Source: Chryseobacterium sp. OV279
Lineage (GTDB): Bacteria; Bacteroidota; Bacteroidia; Flavobacteriales; Weeksellaceae
Reading direction: 5' to 3'
NCBI RefSeq assembly: GCF_900128945.1
Contig: NZ_FQUD01000001.1
Location: 744,001-808,000, forward strand
DNA length: 64,000 nt
In this document: positions 16,681 through 23,902 of the stretch, piece after piece
Layout of the letters: the number at the start of each line of letters is the position of its first letter
Numbering within the stretch: the first letter of the stretch is position 1
The notes under the pieces: generated by a model
The model's database searches: none
Told to the model about the DNA's origin: nothing
What the model saw: only the letters and a program-made list of their open reading frames with translations
Program-made: the position numbers and the translations under genes

Positions 16681-17430
16681 ATGAAATCACTGTCAAAAAT
16701 TTTACTCTTATCCTCTGCACTGTTCGCTTTTAGCTGTACTTCTCAGAAAAAACAGGAGAAAGCTAAACTAATGTACAAAACTGATAATCTGTCTATCATT
16801 CAACTATCAGATGGCATTTATCAGCATATATCGTATTTAAATACAGACTCCTTTGGAAAAGTGGAATGCAACGGAATGATTGTAAAAGACGGCAATGAAA
16901 CCGTAATTCTGGATACCCCAACCAATGATAAAAGTTCCGCAGAATTGATTTCATGGATCAAAAACAGCCTCCACTCAAAGGTGAATGCCGTTGTTGCGAC
17001 GCATTTTCATGATGACTGTCTGGGCGGTCTGAAAGAATTTGATAAAAATAATATTCCGTCTTACGCCAATAATAAAACCATTGAGTTGGCAAAACGGACC
17101 GGGGCCAATGTTCCCGGTCACGGATTCAATGATACCATGACCCTGAACGCCGGAAAACATAAAATTATATTGAAATACTTTGGAGAAGGACACACAAAAG
17201 ACAACGTTGTTGCGTATGTTCCTGATGAAAAAGCCATGTTCGGGGGCTGCCTGATCAAAGAAGTAGATGCAACGAAAGGCTATTTGGGTGACGCCAATGT
17301 TCAGGCCTGGTCTCCAACCGTTGAAAAAGTAAAAGCCCAGTATCCTGATGTTAAAATCGTAATGCCGGGACATGGAGAAATAGGAGGGCAGGAGCTTTTA
17401 GATTACACGATCAAACTGTTTAAAAATTAA
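16681..17430 (+). CDS. Subclass B1 metallo-beta-lactamase, predicted lipoprotein
   Basis: This 249-aa enzyme hydrolyses beta-lactams, usually including carbapenems. All B1 zinc ligands are present: His108, His110 and His171 for Zn1 (THFHDDCLGG, GEGHTKDN) and Asp112, Cys190 and His231 for Zn2 (MFGGCLIK, MPGHGEI). The LGDANVQAW substrate loop is also conserved. The N-terminus (LFAFSC19TSQKK) looks like a lipoprotein signal, so the enzyme may be membrane-anchored rather than freely periplasmic. It resembles the intrinsic chromosomal B1 enzymes of Flavobacteriia in general; I cannot assign an allele family. It stands alone with no mobile element beside it. Confidence 0.93.
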   Translation: MKSLSKILLLSSALFAFSCTSQKKQEKAKLMYKTDNLSIIQLSDGIYQHISYLNTDSFGKVECNGMIVKDGNETVILDTPTNDKSSAELISWIKNSLHSKVNAVVATHFHDDCLGGLKEFDKNNIPSYANNKTIELAKRTGANVPGHGFNDTMTLNAGKHKIILKYFGEGHTKDNVVAYVPDEKAMFGGCLIKEVDATKGYLGDANVQAWSPTVEKVKAQYPDVKIVMPGHGEIGGQELLDYTIKLFKN

Positions 17431-17441
17431 AGGATTAAAAT

Positions 17442-17580
17442 GGCTGGAAGATGGAAGAGGGATGCTGGAAGTTCTTAATAACCGTTTTATTACTTCCAGC
17501 ATTTAAATGAAATGAATGAAAGAGTGAAAACTCCTATTCGGTCCTCTATAGCTTCCATCTTCCATCCTCAAGCTTCCTTT
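17442..17580. repeat. GGAAG/CTTCC-rich intergenic repeats, copies A and B
   Basis: A plus-oriented unit (GGCTGGAAGATGGAAGAGGG from 17443, continuing into ATGCTGGAAGT) is followed by an exact inverted copy of its end (ACTTCCAGCAT at 17492-17502; 11-bp arms, 19-nt loop). At 17551-17580 comes a reversed unit (GCTTCCATCTTCCATCC). The same motif family recurs at 18721-18945 between other genes, pointing to a dispersed REP-like repeat of this genome. Confidence 0.6.
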
Positions 17581-17615
17581 CTTTAAATAAAACTCATCCA
17601 TTAATATATCAACTG

Positions 17616-17663
17616 ACAGCTGATTTTAAATTCTTTACAGGTTTAAAATCAGCTGTTTTTCTT
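17616..17663 (+). terminator. Strong rho-independent terminator
   Basis: A perfect 15-bp stem (ACAGCTGATTTTAAA at 17616-17630 with TTTAAAATCAGCTGT at 17642-17656), 11-nt loop and T-rich tail end transcription from the beta-lactamase side before the next promoter. Confidence 0.88.
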
Positions 17664-17713
17664 TATTATTTCCTCATCAATTCATCATGATAGAAAATAT
17701 TAATGCAACAATA

Positions 17714-17743
17714 TTGCTTTAATGAAATTTTGTTTTACCTTTG
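17714..17743 (+). promoter_or_regulatory. Promoter of the thioredoxin-reductase-like gene
   Basis: A -33 TTG (17714-17716), a 19-nt spacer and an exact -7 TACCTTTG (17736-17743) form a textbook Bacteroidota housekeeping promoter. The likely start codon is 72 nt downstream. Confidence 0.65.
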
Positions 17744-17815
17744 TCAAAGCAAAGATGCTGAGACAGGCTTATGGTAAACCTTCTCACATCAATCATTAAT
17801 TATCATTCATCATTC

Positions 17816-18715
17816 ATGAAAAGCTACGACGTTATCATCATAGGAGGAAGTTATGCCGGATTATCGGCAGGAATGTCTTTGGGAAGATCATTAAGAAATG
17901 TTCTGATCATCGACGGTGGAAAACCATGCAACAGGCAGACTCCGCATTCCCATAATTTCATTACCCACGACGGAAAAACACCAAAGGAAATCTCTGATCT
18001 TGCCCGCGAGCAGGTAGCAGCCTATGATACAGTACAGTTTCATGAAGGTTCTGTGGTCAAAGTAGGAAAAACAGATGAAGGCTTCGAAGCAGAAACGCTT
18101 ACTGGTGAAAAATTTCATGCTAAAAAACTGATCCTTGCTTCAGGGGTGAAAGATCTTATGCCCAATATTCCCGGATTTTCAGAATGCTGGGGAATTTCAG
18201 TGCTGCATTGCCCGTACTGTCACGGCTATGAAGTGAGAAATGAAATAACCGGAATCCTTTCCGATGGTGATATGGCTTATGATTTTTCAAAACTCGTGTA
18301 CAACCTGACGAAAGATCTCTTCTTATTTACAAACGGGCCATCAGTGCTTTCCAAAGAGCAGAAACATAAGCTGGCAGAGAATAACATCACGCTGGTAGAA
18401 GATGAAGTAGAGAACATTGAACATGAAAACGGGAATATCAGAAAAATTATTTTCAAAACCGGAAAAGAAATTTCGCTGAAGGTTTTATACGCCAAAATAC
18501 CTTTTGAGCAGAATATCAATGCTTCAGGAGATCTTGGCTGTGAGCTTACAGAGCAGGGTTTCATCAAAGTTGATATGATGCAGAAGACCAACATTCCGGG
18601 TGTCTTTGCATGCGGAGACAATGTAACGATGATGAGATCTGTAGCCAATGCAATTGCGCAGGGAAATTTCACCGGAGCAGTAGTGAATAAAGAACTTACA
18701 GAAGAATTATTTTAA
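17816..18715 (+). CDS. Thioredoxin-reductase-like FAD oxidoreductase
   Basis: This 299-aa protein is counted from the ATG at 17816 (MKSYDVIIIGGSYAGLSAG), where the FAD-binding Rossmann motif begins at once. An upstream ATG at 17771 would add 15 unrelated residues. A redox-active disulfide Cys132-Pro-Tyr-Cys135 (HCPYCHGYE) lies where TrxR has CATC, and the C-terminal FAD motif GVFACGDN is intact. The NAD(P)-binding half is divergent: the GxGxxA motif reads LSDGDMA and the HRRxxFR NADPH-phosphate motif is absent, so the electron donor is uncertain. It stands alone under its own promoter. Confidence 0.85.
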   Translation: MKSYDVIIIGGSYAGLSAGMSLGRSLRNVLIIDGGKPCNRQTPHSHNFITHDGKTPKEISDLAREQVAAYDTVQFHEGSVVKVGKTDEGFEAETLTGEKFHAKKLILASGVKDLMPNIPGFSECWGISVLHCPYCHGYEVRNEITGILSDGDMAYDFSKLVYNLTKDLFLFTNGPSVLSKEQKHKLAENNITLVEDEVENIEHENGNIRKIIFKTGKEISLKVLYAKIPFEQNINASGDLGCELTEQGFIKVDMMQKTNIPGVFACGDNVTMMRSVANAIAQGNFTGAVVNKELTEELF

Positions 18716-18720
18716 ATTTA

Positions 18721-18945
18721 TCCAGTTGGGAAGAGAGGTTGGAAGTTTTGTTTAGAAAGGCATGTTTTTTAGAGTACTGTAATTTCCTTCTTCCATCCTC
18801 CAGCTTCCTTTCTCATTATCTTATTCGGAATTTCATATTCATATATATAAATTGGTGTGATCCCTGTAGAAGTTTTCTGCGGGGATTTTGTTTTGCCTGA
18901 ACTGGGTTCAGTTTGGAAGCTGGAAGAGGGAGGCTGGAAGTTACT
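18721..18945. repeat. GGAAG/CTTCC-rich intergenic repeats, copies C to E
   Basis: Three further units of the repeat seen at 17442-17580 occur here: a plus copy at about 18724-18747, a reversed copy at about 18783-18812 (CTTCTTCCATCCTCCAGC), and a plus copy at about 18912-18942 (GGAAGCTGGAAGAGGGAGGC). A partial one (CGAGCTTCAAACTTCC) follows near 19002. They occupy most of the 376-bp gene-free stretch before arsR. Confidence 0.6.
18860..18894 (+). terminator. Rho-independent terminator
   Basis: A 12-bp stem including two G-T pairs (ATCCCTGTAGAA at 18860-18871 with TTCTGCGGGGAT at 18875-18886), a 3-nt loop and the tail TTTGTTTT lie 145 nt after the oxidoreductase stop. Confidence 0.75.
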
Positions 18946-19044
18946 ATTAGAAATCATTTTCAACAGTTACCTTAAAATTTGATGAAAACAAGCTTTGTCT
19001 TCGAGCTTCAAACTTCCTGACGTAATAAAAATTACTAAAATATT

Positions 19045-19082
19045 TTGCTGTAAAAATTTATTATCGTAATATTGCGATATAA
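19045..19082 (+). promoter_or_regulatory. arsR promoter with overlapping putative ArsR operator
   Basis: A -33 TTG (19045-19047), 19-nt spacer and -7 TAATATTG (19067-19074, one mismatch to TAnnTTTG) lie just before arsR. Over the -7 box sits ATTATCGTAATATTGC (19060-19075) followed by GATATAA, an imperfect palindrome (TATCG...CGATA). The same 16 nt recur before the next gene. Repression by the encoded ArsR is inferred. Confidence 0.55.
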
Positions 19083-19091
19083 TTAAATCAT

Positions 19092-19418
19092 ATGGGAGCT
19101 ACAAAAACAGATTTCTTTACGGATGAGCAAAACAAAATAGCGGTCATTGCAAAAGCTTTGGGACATCCGGCAAGAATTGCTATCATTGAATATCTTCTTA
19201 AAGTTAATGAATGTATCTGCGGAGATATCGTGAATGAACTTCCTCTTGCACAGCCTACCGTTTCACAACACCTTAAAGAATTAAAAAATGCAGGGCTGAT
19301 CAAAGGAAATATTGAAGGGAATTCCGTATGCTATTGTATCGATGAAAAAGCTTTTGAAATTTTAAATGCTTTCTTTTCCAATATCATTTCCACCGTGAAA
19401 AAGCAGAACTGCTGCTAA
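19092..19418 (+). CDS. arsR: ArsR/SmtB-family metalloid-responsive repressor
   Basis: This 108-aa winged-helix repressor has a recognition region AQPTVSQHLKELKNAGLI (about 53-70). Cysteines occur as C41xC43 (ECICGDIV), C80xC82 (VCYC) and a terminal Cys107-Cys108. The C41xC43 pair occupies the same helix as the ELCVCDL arsenite site of classical ArsR proteins. Arsenite or a related thiophilic metalloid should release it from DNA. It heads the operon for arsenate reduction and arsenite export. A palindromic motif overlaps its promoter and is repeated 375 bp later. Confidence 0.9.
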   Translation: MGATKTDFFTDEQNKIAVIAKALGHPARIAIIEYLLKVNECICGDIVNELPLAQPTVSQHLKELKNAGLIKGNIEGNSVCYCIDEKAFEILNAFFSNIISTVKKQNCC

Positions 19419-19434
19419 AATTTTTTTGACTTTC

Positions 19435-19450
19435 ATTATCGTAATATTGC
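19435..19450 (+). promoter_or_regulatory. Second copy of the putative ArsR operator
   Basis: ATTATCGTAATATTGC here is identical over 16 nt to 19060-19075 and lies 24 nt before the next start codon, in the 55-nt gap after arsR. It suggests the downstream genes have their own regulated start in addition to read-through. Confidence 0.6.
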
Positions 19451-19473
19451 ATTATAACAATAAAAATAAATCT

Positions 19474-19947
19474 ATGAAATTATCAGACATTAAAAACATT
19501 TTACCGGCATTGGAGAATGTAGAATTCCAGCTGGAAAACGGGAAATTGGTTCCGCAACACTTCCATGTGACGGAAGTAGGGATGGTGACCAAAAACTTCA
19601 TTGACTGTGGAGGGACCATCAGAAAAGAAGAAAGAGTGAATTTCCAGCTTTGGGACGCAGATGATTACGAACACCGTCTGAAACCCGGAAAACTGCTCCA
19701 TATCATCAATCTTTCAGAGGAAAGGCTAGGGATCGGAGATTTTGAGATTGAAGTGGAATATCAGGACCAGACGATTGGAAAATATGATCTGGAATTTAAT
19801 GGTAAAAACTTTGTGCTGAAAAATAAAGTAACGGCCTGCCTGGCTAACGAAGCATGTGGTATTCCTCAGGAAAAACAAAAAATCAGTCTGAGTGAGTTGA
19901 AAACTGATCAGAACTCCTGCTGCACACCGGATTCAGGTTGCTGCTAA
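19474..19947 (+). CDS. DUF6428-like cysteine-rich protein of the ars operon
   Basis: This 157-aa protein is counted from the ATG at 19474 (MKLSDIKNILPALENVEF). An upstream in-frame ATG at 19426 would read through the operator and is rejected. The core (about 1-110) is a soluble alpha/beta domain of the DUF6428 kind, with PQHFHVTEVGMVTKNFIDCGGT and LWDADDYEHRL. The C-terminus adds cysteine clusters: ACLANEACG and the end SCCTPDSGCC. Relatives sit in arsenic operons of Bacteroidota, and the clusters could bind or pass on As(III), but no function is established. Confidence 0.72.
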   Translation: MKLSDIKNILPALENVEFQLENGKLVPQHFHVTEVGMVTKNFIDCGGTIRKEERVNFQLWDADDYEHRLKPGKLLHIINLSEERLGIGDFEIEVEYQDQTIGKYDLEFNGKNFVLKNKVTACLANEACGIPQEKQKISLSELKTDQNSCCTPDSGCC

Positions 19948-19958
19948 TATTAATTGTA

Positions 19959-20588
19959 ATGCCAGTTGAAATGTATCCTAAATTACTAAAACATATAGAA
20001 GAAATTCTTGCTCAGAAGATAAGTGAAGAAAGAAAGGTGGTATTGCAGCCCTTAATTGATTTTATAGAAAGTAAAAAAAGAAACCGGGAAGCAATAGATA
20101 TTCATTTTATCTGTACCCACAATTCCCGTCGAAGCCATCTTGCACAGATCTGGGCACAGGCTGCCTCTGCTTATTTTAAAATTCATGACGTGCACTGCTA
20201 TTCCGGAGGAACGGAAACCACAGCTTTATTTCCTAAGATTGCTGAAACATTAATGGAAGCCGGTTTTCATATCTGGAAATTAAGGGAAGGTGAAAATCCC
20301 GTGTATGCCGTAAAATATGCTGAAAATGCTTTGCCACTCATTGGATTTTCTAAAAAGTATGATGATATTTTTAATCCGGACAGCGGTTTTGCAGCAGTGA
20401 TGACCTGCTCTCAGGCAGATGGAGGCTGTCCTTTTATTGCAGGAGCAGAAAAACGGATTCCCATTACATTTGAAGATCCGAAAATTTCAGATGGACTACC
20501 CACACAAACCGAGACGTACAAGGAAAGAAGTAGGCAGATCGGGGCTGAAATGTTTTATGTTTTTTCAAAAATAAATCAACAAGGATGA
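19959..20588 (+). CDS. Low-molecular-weight phosphatase-like arsenate reductase
   Basis: This 209-aa protein is counted from MPVEMYPKLLKHIEE; an alternative ATG lies 12 nt further on. It has a helical N-terminal extension of about 45 residues, then the LMW-PTP fold with P-loop Cys52-THNSR-Arg58-Ser (CX5RS) and a later DPKISDG segment as acid loop candidate. In the ArsC (thioredoxin-type) branch this Cys attacks arsenate; later cysteines (MTCSQADGGCPF) could form the redox relay. With ArsR upstream and ACR3 downstream (4-nt overlap), arsenate reductase is the likely role, though protein-tyrosine phosphatase activity cannot be excluded. Confidence 0.82.
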   Translation: MPVEMYPKLLKHIEEILAQKISEERKVVLQPLIDFIESKKRNREAIDIHFICTHNSRRSHLAQIWAQAASAYFKIHDVHCYSGGTETTALFPKIAETLMEAGFHIWKLREGENPVYAVKYAENALPLIGFSKKYDDIFNPDSGFAAVMTCSQADGGCPFIAGAEKRIPITFEDPKISDGLPTQTETYKERSRQIGAEMFYVFSKINQQG

Positions 20589-21619
20589 AGGCCCAATTAA
20601 AGCTTCTCGACAGATATCTGACCCTTTGGATCTTCCTGGCCATGTTGGCCGGTGTTGGCTTGGGATATTTTTTTCCAGGTATTTCTGTACTCACCCATTC
20701 ACTTTCTTCAGGTACAACGAATATACCTTTAGCGGCCGGACTGATCTTGATGATGTATCCGCCATTGGCGAAAGTGGACTATGCCTTACTGCCGAAAGTG
20801 TTCAGAGACAAAAAGGTAATCACCGTTTCGTTAGTGTTGAATTGGGTCGTAGGACCTGTGCTCATGTTTGCGTTGGCTGTTATTTTCCTTAAAAATGAGC
20901 CGGATTTTATGATAGGACTGATCCTTATTGGTCTGGCAAGATGTATTGCTATGGTCATCGTCTGGAATGACCTGGCGCAGGGAAACCGGGAATATGCGGC
21001 TTTGCTGATTGCGTTAAACAGTATTTTTCAGATCGTATCCTACAGTTTTTTGGTATGGCTGTTTATCAATGTGCTTCCACAGAAATTAGGACTCGGGAAT
21101 TTTAATATTTCAGTACCCATTGGAGATGTTACGGAAAGTGTTTTAATTTATCTGGGAATTCCCTTTTTAGCAGGTTTTTTAAGCCGCTACTTTCTCACAA
21201 AATGGAAAGGAAAAGAATGGTACAGCCGGAAATTTATTCCCATGATATCACCTGTCACTTTATATGCTTTGTTATTCACGATTGTCTTAATGTTTAGCCT
21301 GAAAGGAGATAAAATACTGGAACTTCCTATGGATGTGGTGAAAGTTGCCATTCCACTGATCATTTATTTTGTTCTGATGTTTTTCATTAGCTTTTCAGTC
21401 AACATACTGATCAAAGTTCCTTACGATAAAAACGCAGCCATTGCTTTTACAGCCACAGGAAATAATTTTGAATTGGCTATCGCGGTAAGTATTGCCGTTT
21501 TTGGAATTCATTCATCTCAGGCATTTGTAGGAGTGATTGGTCCTTTGGTAGAAGTTCCCGTTTTGATTGTATTGGTTAAGGCGAGTTTATACCTGAAAAA
21601 GAGATACCGGCTGAAGTAA
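20585..21619 (+). CDS. acr3: ACR3-family arsenite efflux permease
   Basis: This 344-aa membrane protein has ten predicted helices. The conserved ACR3 features are visible: LDRYLTLWIFLAMLAGVGLG at the start, MMYPPLAKVDY, the essential cysteine Cys120 in GLARCIAMVIVWN, and a late TATGNNFELAIAV motif. It exports arsenite using the proton gradient. The start codon overlaps the reductase stop (ATGA), so the two are translationally coupled. It is the last gene of the ars operon. A 12-nt palindrome (CCAAAATTTTGG, 21657-21668) follows; it is not a convincing terminator. Confidence 0.94.
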   Translation: MKAQLKLLDRYLTLWIFLAMLAGVGLGYFFPGISVLTHSLSSGTTNIPLAAGLILMMYPPLAKVDYALLPKVFRDKKVITVSLVLNWVVGPVLMFALAVIFLKNEPDFMIGLILIGLARCIAMVIVWNDLAQGNREYAALLIALNSIFQIVSYSFLVWLFINVLPQKLGLGNFNISVPIGDVTESVLIYLGIPFLAGFLSRYFLTKWKGKEWYSRKFIPMISPVTLYALLFTIVLMFSLKGDKILELPMDVVKVAIPLIIYFVLMFFISFSVNILIKVPYDKNAAIAFTATGNNFELAIAVSIAVFGIHSSQAFVGVIGPLVEVPVLIVLVKASLYLKKRYRLK

Positions 21620-21713
21620 AAGGAATTACGAATAATAGCAGATTCAAACTTAAAACCCAAAATTTTGGTCTAAAATCATGCTTTCTCATACAGAAATCTT
21701 AAAGTAAATTCCG

Positions 21714-21721
21714 TACATTTG
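21714..21721 (+). promoter_or_regulatory. -7 promoter element of glyA
   Basis: TACATTTG matches TAnnTTTG exactly, 30 nt before the glyA ATG. No clear -33 TTG is seen at the expected spacing. Confidence 0.45.
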
Positions 21722-21751
21722 GGGTGAAAAATTTCAAAAACTAAAAGTAAA

Positions 21752-23017
21752 ATGGACATTATTTTCGACCTGATTGAAAAAGAAAGACAAAGACAAGCCC
21801 ATGGATTAGAGCTTATTGCGTCAGAAAACTTTGTTTCTGAGAACGTGATGAAAGCAATGGGAAGTGTACTGACCAACAAATATGCTGAAGGATATCCCGG
21901 AAAAAGATATTACGGAGGTTGTGAAGTAGTAGATGAGGTTGAAACATTAGCCATCAACAGAGCAAAGGAACTTTTCGGTGTAGACTACGTGAACGTACAG
22001 CCGCATTCCGGATCTCAGGCTAATGCTGCCGTTTATCTTGCAGTTTTGAAAGCAGGAGATAAGATCATGGGAATGGACCTTTCAATGGGAGGACACCTTA
22101 CTCACGGTTCAGGAGTGAATTTCTCCGGAATTCAGTATCAGGTAGTTTCTTACGGGGTTCAGAAAGAAACCGGACTTATCGATTACGATCAGATGAGAGA
22201 AGTGGCTTTGAGAGAAAGACCAAAAATGCTGATTGCTGGGTTCTCTGCCTATTCAAGAGATTTGGATTATGCTAAATTCAGAGAGGTTGCAGACGAGATC
22301 GGAGCAACACTTTGGGCAGATATTGCTCACCCGGCTGGTTTAGTGGCTAAAGGATTGTTAAACTCTCCATTTGAGCACTGTCATGTAGTGACAACTACGA
22401 CTCACAAGACTTTAAGAGGTCCAAGAGGAGGAATGATCATGATGGGCAAAGACTTCGAAAATACTTACGGTCACAAGACACCAAAAGGAGAAACGAAGAT
22501 GATGAGCCAGGTATTGGACGGAGCTGTATTCCCTGGAATTCAAGGTGGTCCGCTAGAGCACGTTATTGCCGGTAAAGCAGTTGCTTTCGCTGAAGCTATC
22601 GACGGTCAATTCGAAACATATGCTAAGCAGGTTAAAGCCAATGCACAGGCATTATCAAAAGCGATGATCGACAGAGGTTTCGATATTGTAAGCGGAGGGA
22701 CAGACAATCACTTAATGCTGGTAGATCTTAGAAATAAGAACGTCAACGGAAAAGAAACAGAAAAAGCATTGGTGCTTGCAGATATTACATGTAACAAAAA
22801 CATGGTTCCTTTTGATGATAAATCGCCGTTCACTACTTCCGGTATCAGACTGGGAACTGCAGCGATCACAACAAGAGGCCTTAAAGAAAATGATATGGAT
22901 ACCATTGCAGGACTTATTTCTGACGTTGTGGACAATATCAAGAACGAAGAGGTAATCGGTTCTGTAAGAAAGAAAGTAAATGAACTGATGGAAGGCAGAG
23001 CGCTGTTCAACTATTAA
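21752..23017 (+). CDS. glyA: Serine hydroxymethyltransferase
   Basis: This 421-aa PLP enzyme interconverts serine and glycine with tetrahydrofolate, supplying one-carbon units. Family motifs are intact: [14 protein letters not shown] near the start, [26 protein letters not shown], and the PLP lysine in [16 protein letters not shown]. Length is normal for bacterial SHMT. A -7 promoter box precedes it and a terminator follows, so it is probably monocistronic with partial read-through into recX. Confidence 0.97.
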   Translation: MDIIFDLIEKERQRQAHGLELIASENFVSENVMKAMGSVLTNKYAEGYPGKRYYGGCEVVDEVETLAINRAKELFGVDYVNVQPHSGSQANAAVYLAVLKAGDKIMGMDLSMGGHLTHGSGVNFSGIQYQVVSYGVQKETGLIDYDQMREVALRERPKMLIAGFSAYSRDLDYAKFREVADEIGATLWADIAHPAGLVAKGLLNSPFEHCHVVTTTTHKTLRGPRGGMIMMGKDFENTYGHKTPKGETKMMSQVLDGAVFPGIQGGPLEHVIAGKAVAFAEAIDGQFETYAKQVKANAQALSKAMIDRGFDIVSGGTDNHLMLVDLRNKNVNGKETEKALVLADITCNKNMVPFDDKSPFTTSGIRLGTAAITTRGLKENDMDTIAGLISDVVDNIKNEEVIGSVRKKVNELMEGRALFNY

Positions 23018-23036
23018 TTTAATGTAACATTATAAT

Positions 23037-23065
23037 AAAGAATGGGCAGCTTGTCCATTCTTTTT
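23037..23065 (+). terminator. Rho-independent terminator after glyA
   Basis: A 9-bp stem (AAAGAATGG at 23037-23045 with CCATTCTTT at 23055-23063), 9-nt loop and T run lie 20 nt after the glyA stop and 11 nt before recX. Confidence 0.8.
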
Positions 23066-23075
23066 CATATCTATT

Positions 23076-23534
23076 ATGGAGAAAAAATCTTTCACTTTTG
23101 ATGAAATAAAACTGAAACTGGTGAACTATTGCGTTTATCAGGACCGTTGTCATGCAGAAGTTGAACAGAAAATGCGGGAATTCCTGTTAATTGAGGAAGC
23201 CAAAGATGAGATCATCCTGTACCTTTTGAAAGAAAACTACCTGAATGAGGAAAGATTTACACGAAGTTATATCAGGGGTAAATTTTACATCAAGCACTGG
23301 GGCAGGAATAAGATTAAAATGCATCTGAAGCAGAAACAGATCTCTGAAAAGCTTATCAACAGCTGTTTTGATGAAATACACGAGGATGATTACGAAAAAA
23401 TAATCAGAAAGATATTTGAAGATTACTCCTCAAAACAAAAAGGTTTACAGGAATATCAGAAAAAATCTAAAACGATCAAATATTTAATGAGCAGGGGTTT
23501 TGAATATGAGAAAATAGCTGAAACTTTAGACTAG
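23076..23534 (+). CDS. recX: RecX-family regulatory protein
   Basis: This 152-aa all-helical protein follows the three-repeat RecX plan: YCVYQDRCHAEVEQKMREFL (about 17-36), LLKENYLNEERFTRSYIRGKFYIKHWGRNKIKMHLKQKQIS (about 49-90), and a C-terminal repeat with YLMSRGFEYEKIAETL. RecX modulates RecA filaments. recA is not adjacent, which is normal in Bacteroidota. The gene starts 11 nt after the glyA terminator; no separate promoter is evident. Confidence 0.88.
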   Translation: MEKKSFTFDEIKLKLVNYCVYQDRCHAEVEQKMREFLLIEEAKDEIILYLLKENYLNEERFTRSYIRGKFYIKHWGRNKIKMHLKQKQISEKLINSCFDEIHEDDYEKIIRKIFEDYSSKQKGLQEYQKKSKTIKYLMSRGFEYEKIAETLD

Positions 23535-23902
23535 AATTTTTTAATTTCAATCTCTAGGGAATTAATTATTCATTAACGTTTCATGTATAAATCATTAATT
23601 GAAGCTTTTTTTTCGTTTTTTTTTATCAAAAACGACTAAAGGGGCCAGATTAGTTGCTGATTTTAATTTTTTAAGATTTTCTTTATGGTATGATTTTTGT
23701 CAATGGTTTTTGTCTAGTAGAATAGAATTGCTAGTTTCGCGAATGAATAGGCATGCAGAAAAAGAATAAGTCAAATTATTTTGAATTTTAAATAGACAGA
23801 TCGAATTTTATTTTATTTTTGCATGATTGTATCAGGATTATCTTTAATTTGGATAATCAGATCTTATACCTTATTATAAAAATATGAACACAAATACAGA
23901 CA
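23535..23902 (+). promoter_or_regulatory. Promoter and leader region of the polysaccharide locus
   Basis: This 368-bp AT-rich gap holds one exact -7 box, TATTTTTG at 23814-23821, without a well-spaced -33 TTG. The transcribed leader would be about 75 nt. It can fold GATTATC (23836-23842) with GATAATC (23852-23858), and it contains an 11-codon ORF from 23884 (MNTNTDNVQLS) that overlaps the start codon of the first gene. No JUMPstart/ops element was seen. The rest of the gap shows nothing recognisable. Confidence 0.4.

Noticed and set aside
17797-17815. Upstream ATG (17771) as start of the thioredoxin-reductase-like gene
   Set aside because: It adds 15 residues encoded by an ATCATT-type repeat before the FAD motif; the ATG at 17816 places the Rossmann motif at the usual distance.
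18769-18963. 64-codon minus-strand ORF between the oxidoreductase and arsR
   Set aside because: It is built from the GGAAG/CTTCC intergenic repeats and reads through a terminator hairpin.
21657-21668. CCAAAATTTTGG palindrome after acr3 as a terminator or operator
   Set aside because: A simple AT-rich palindrome with no loop or T run and no second copy seen; no evidence of function.
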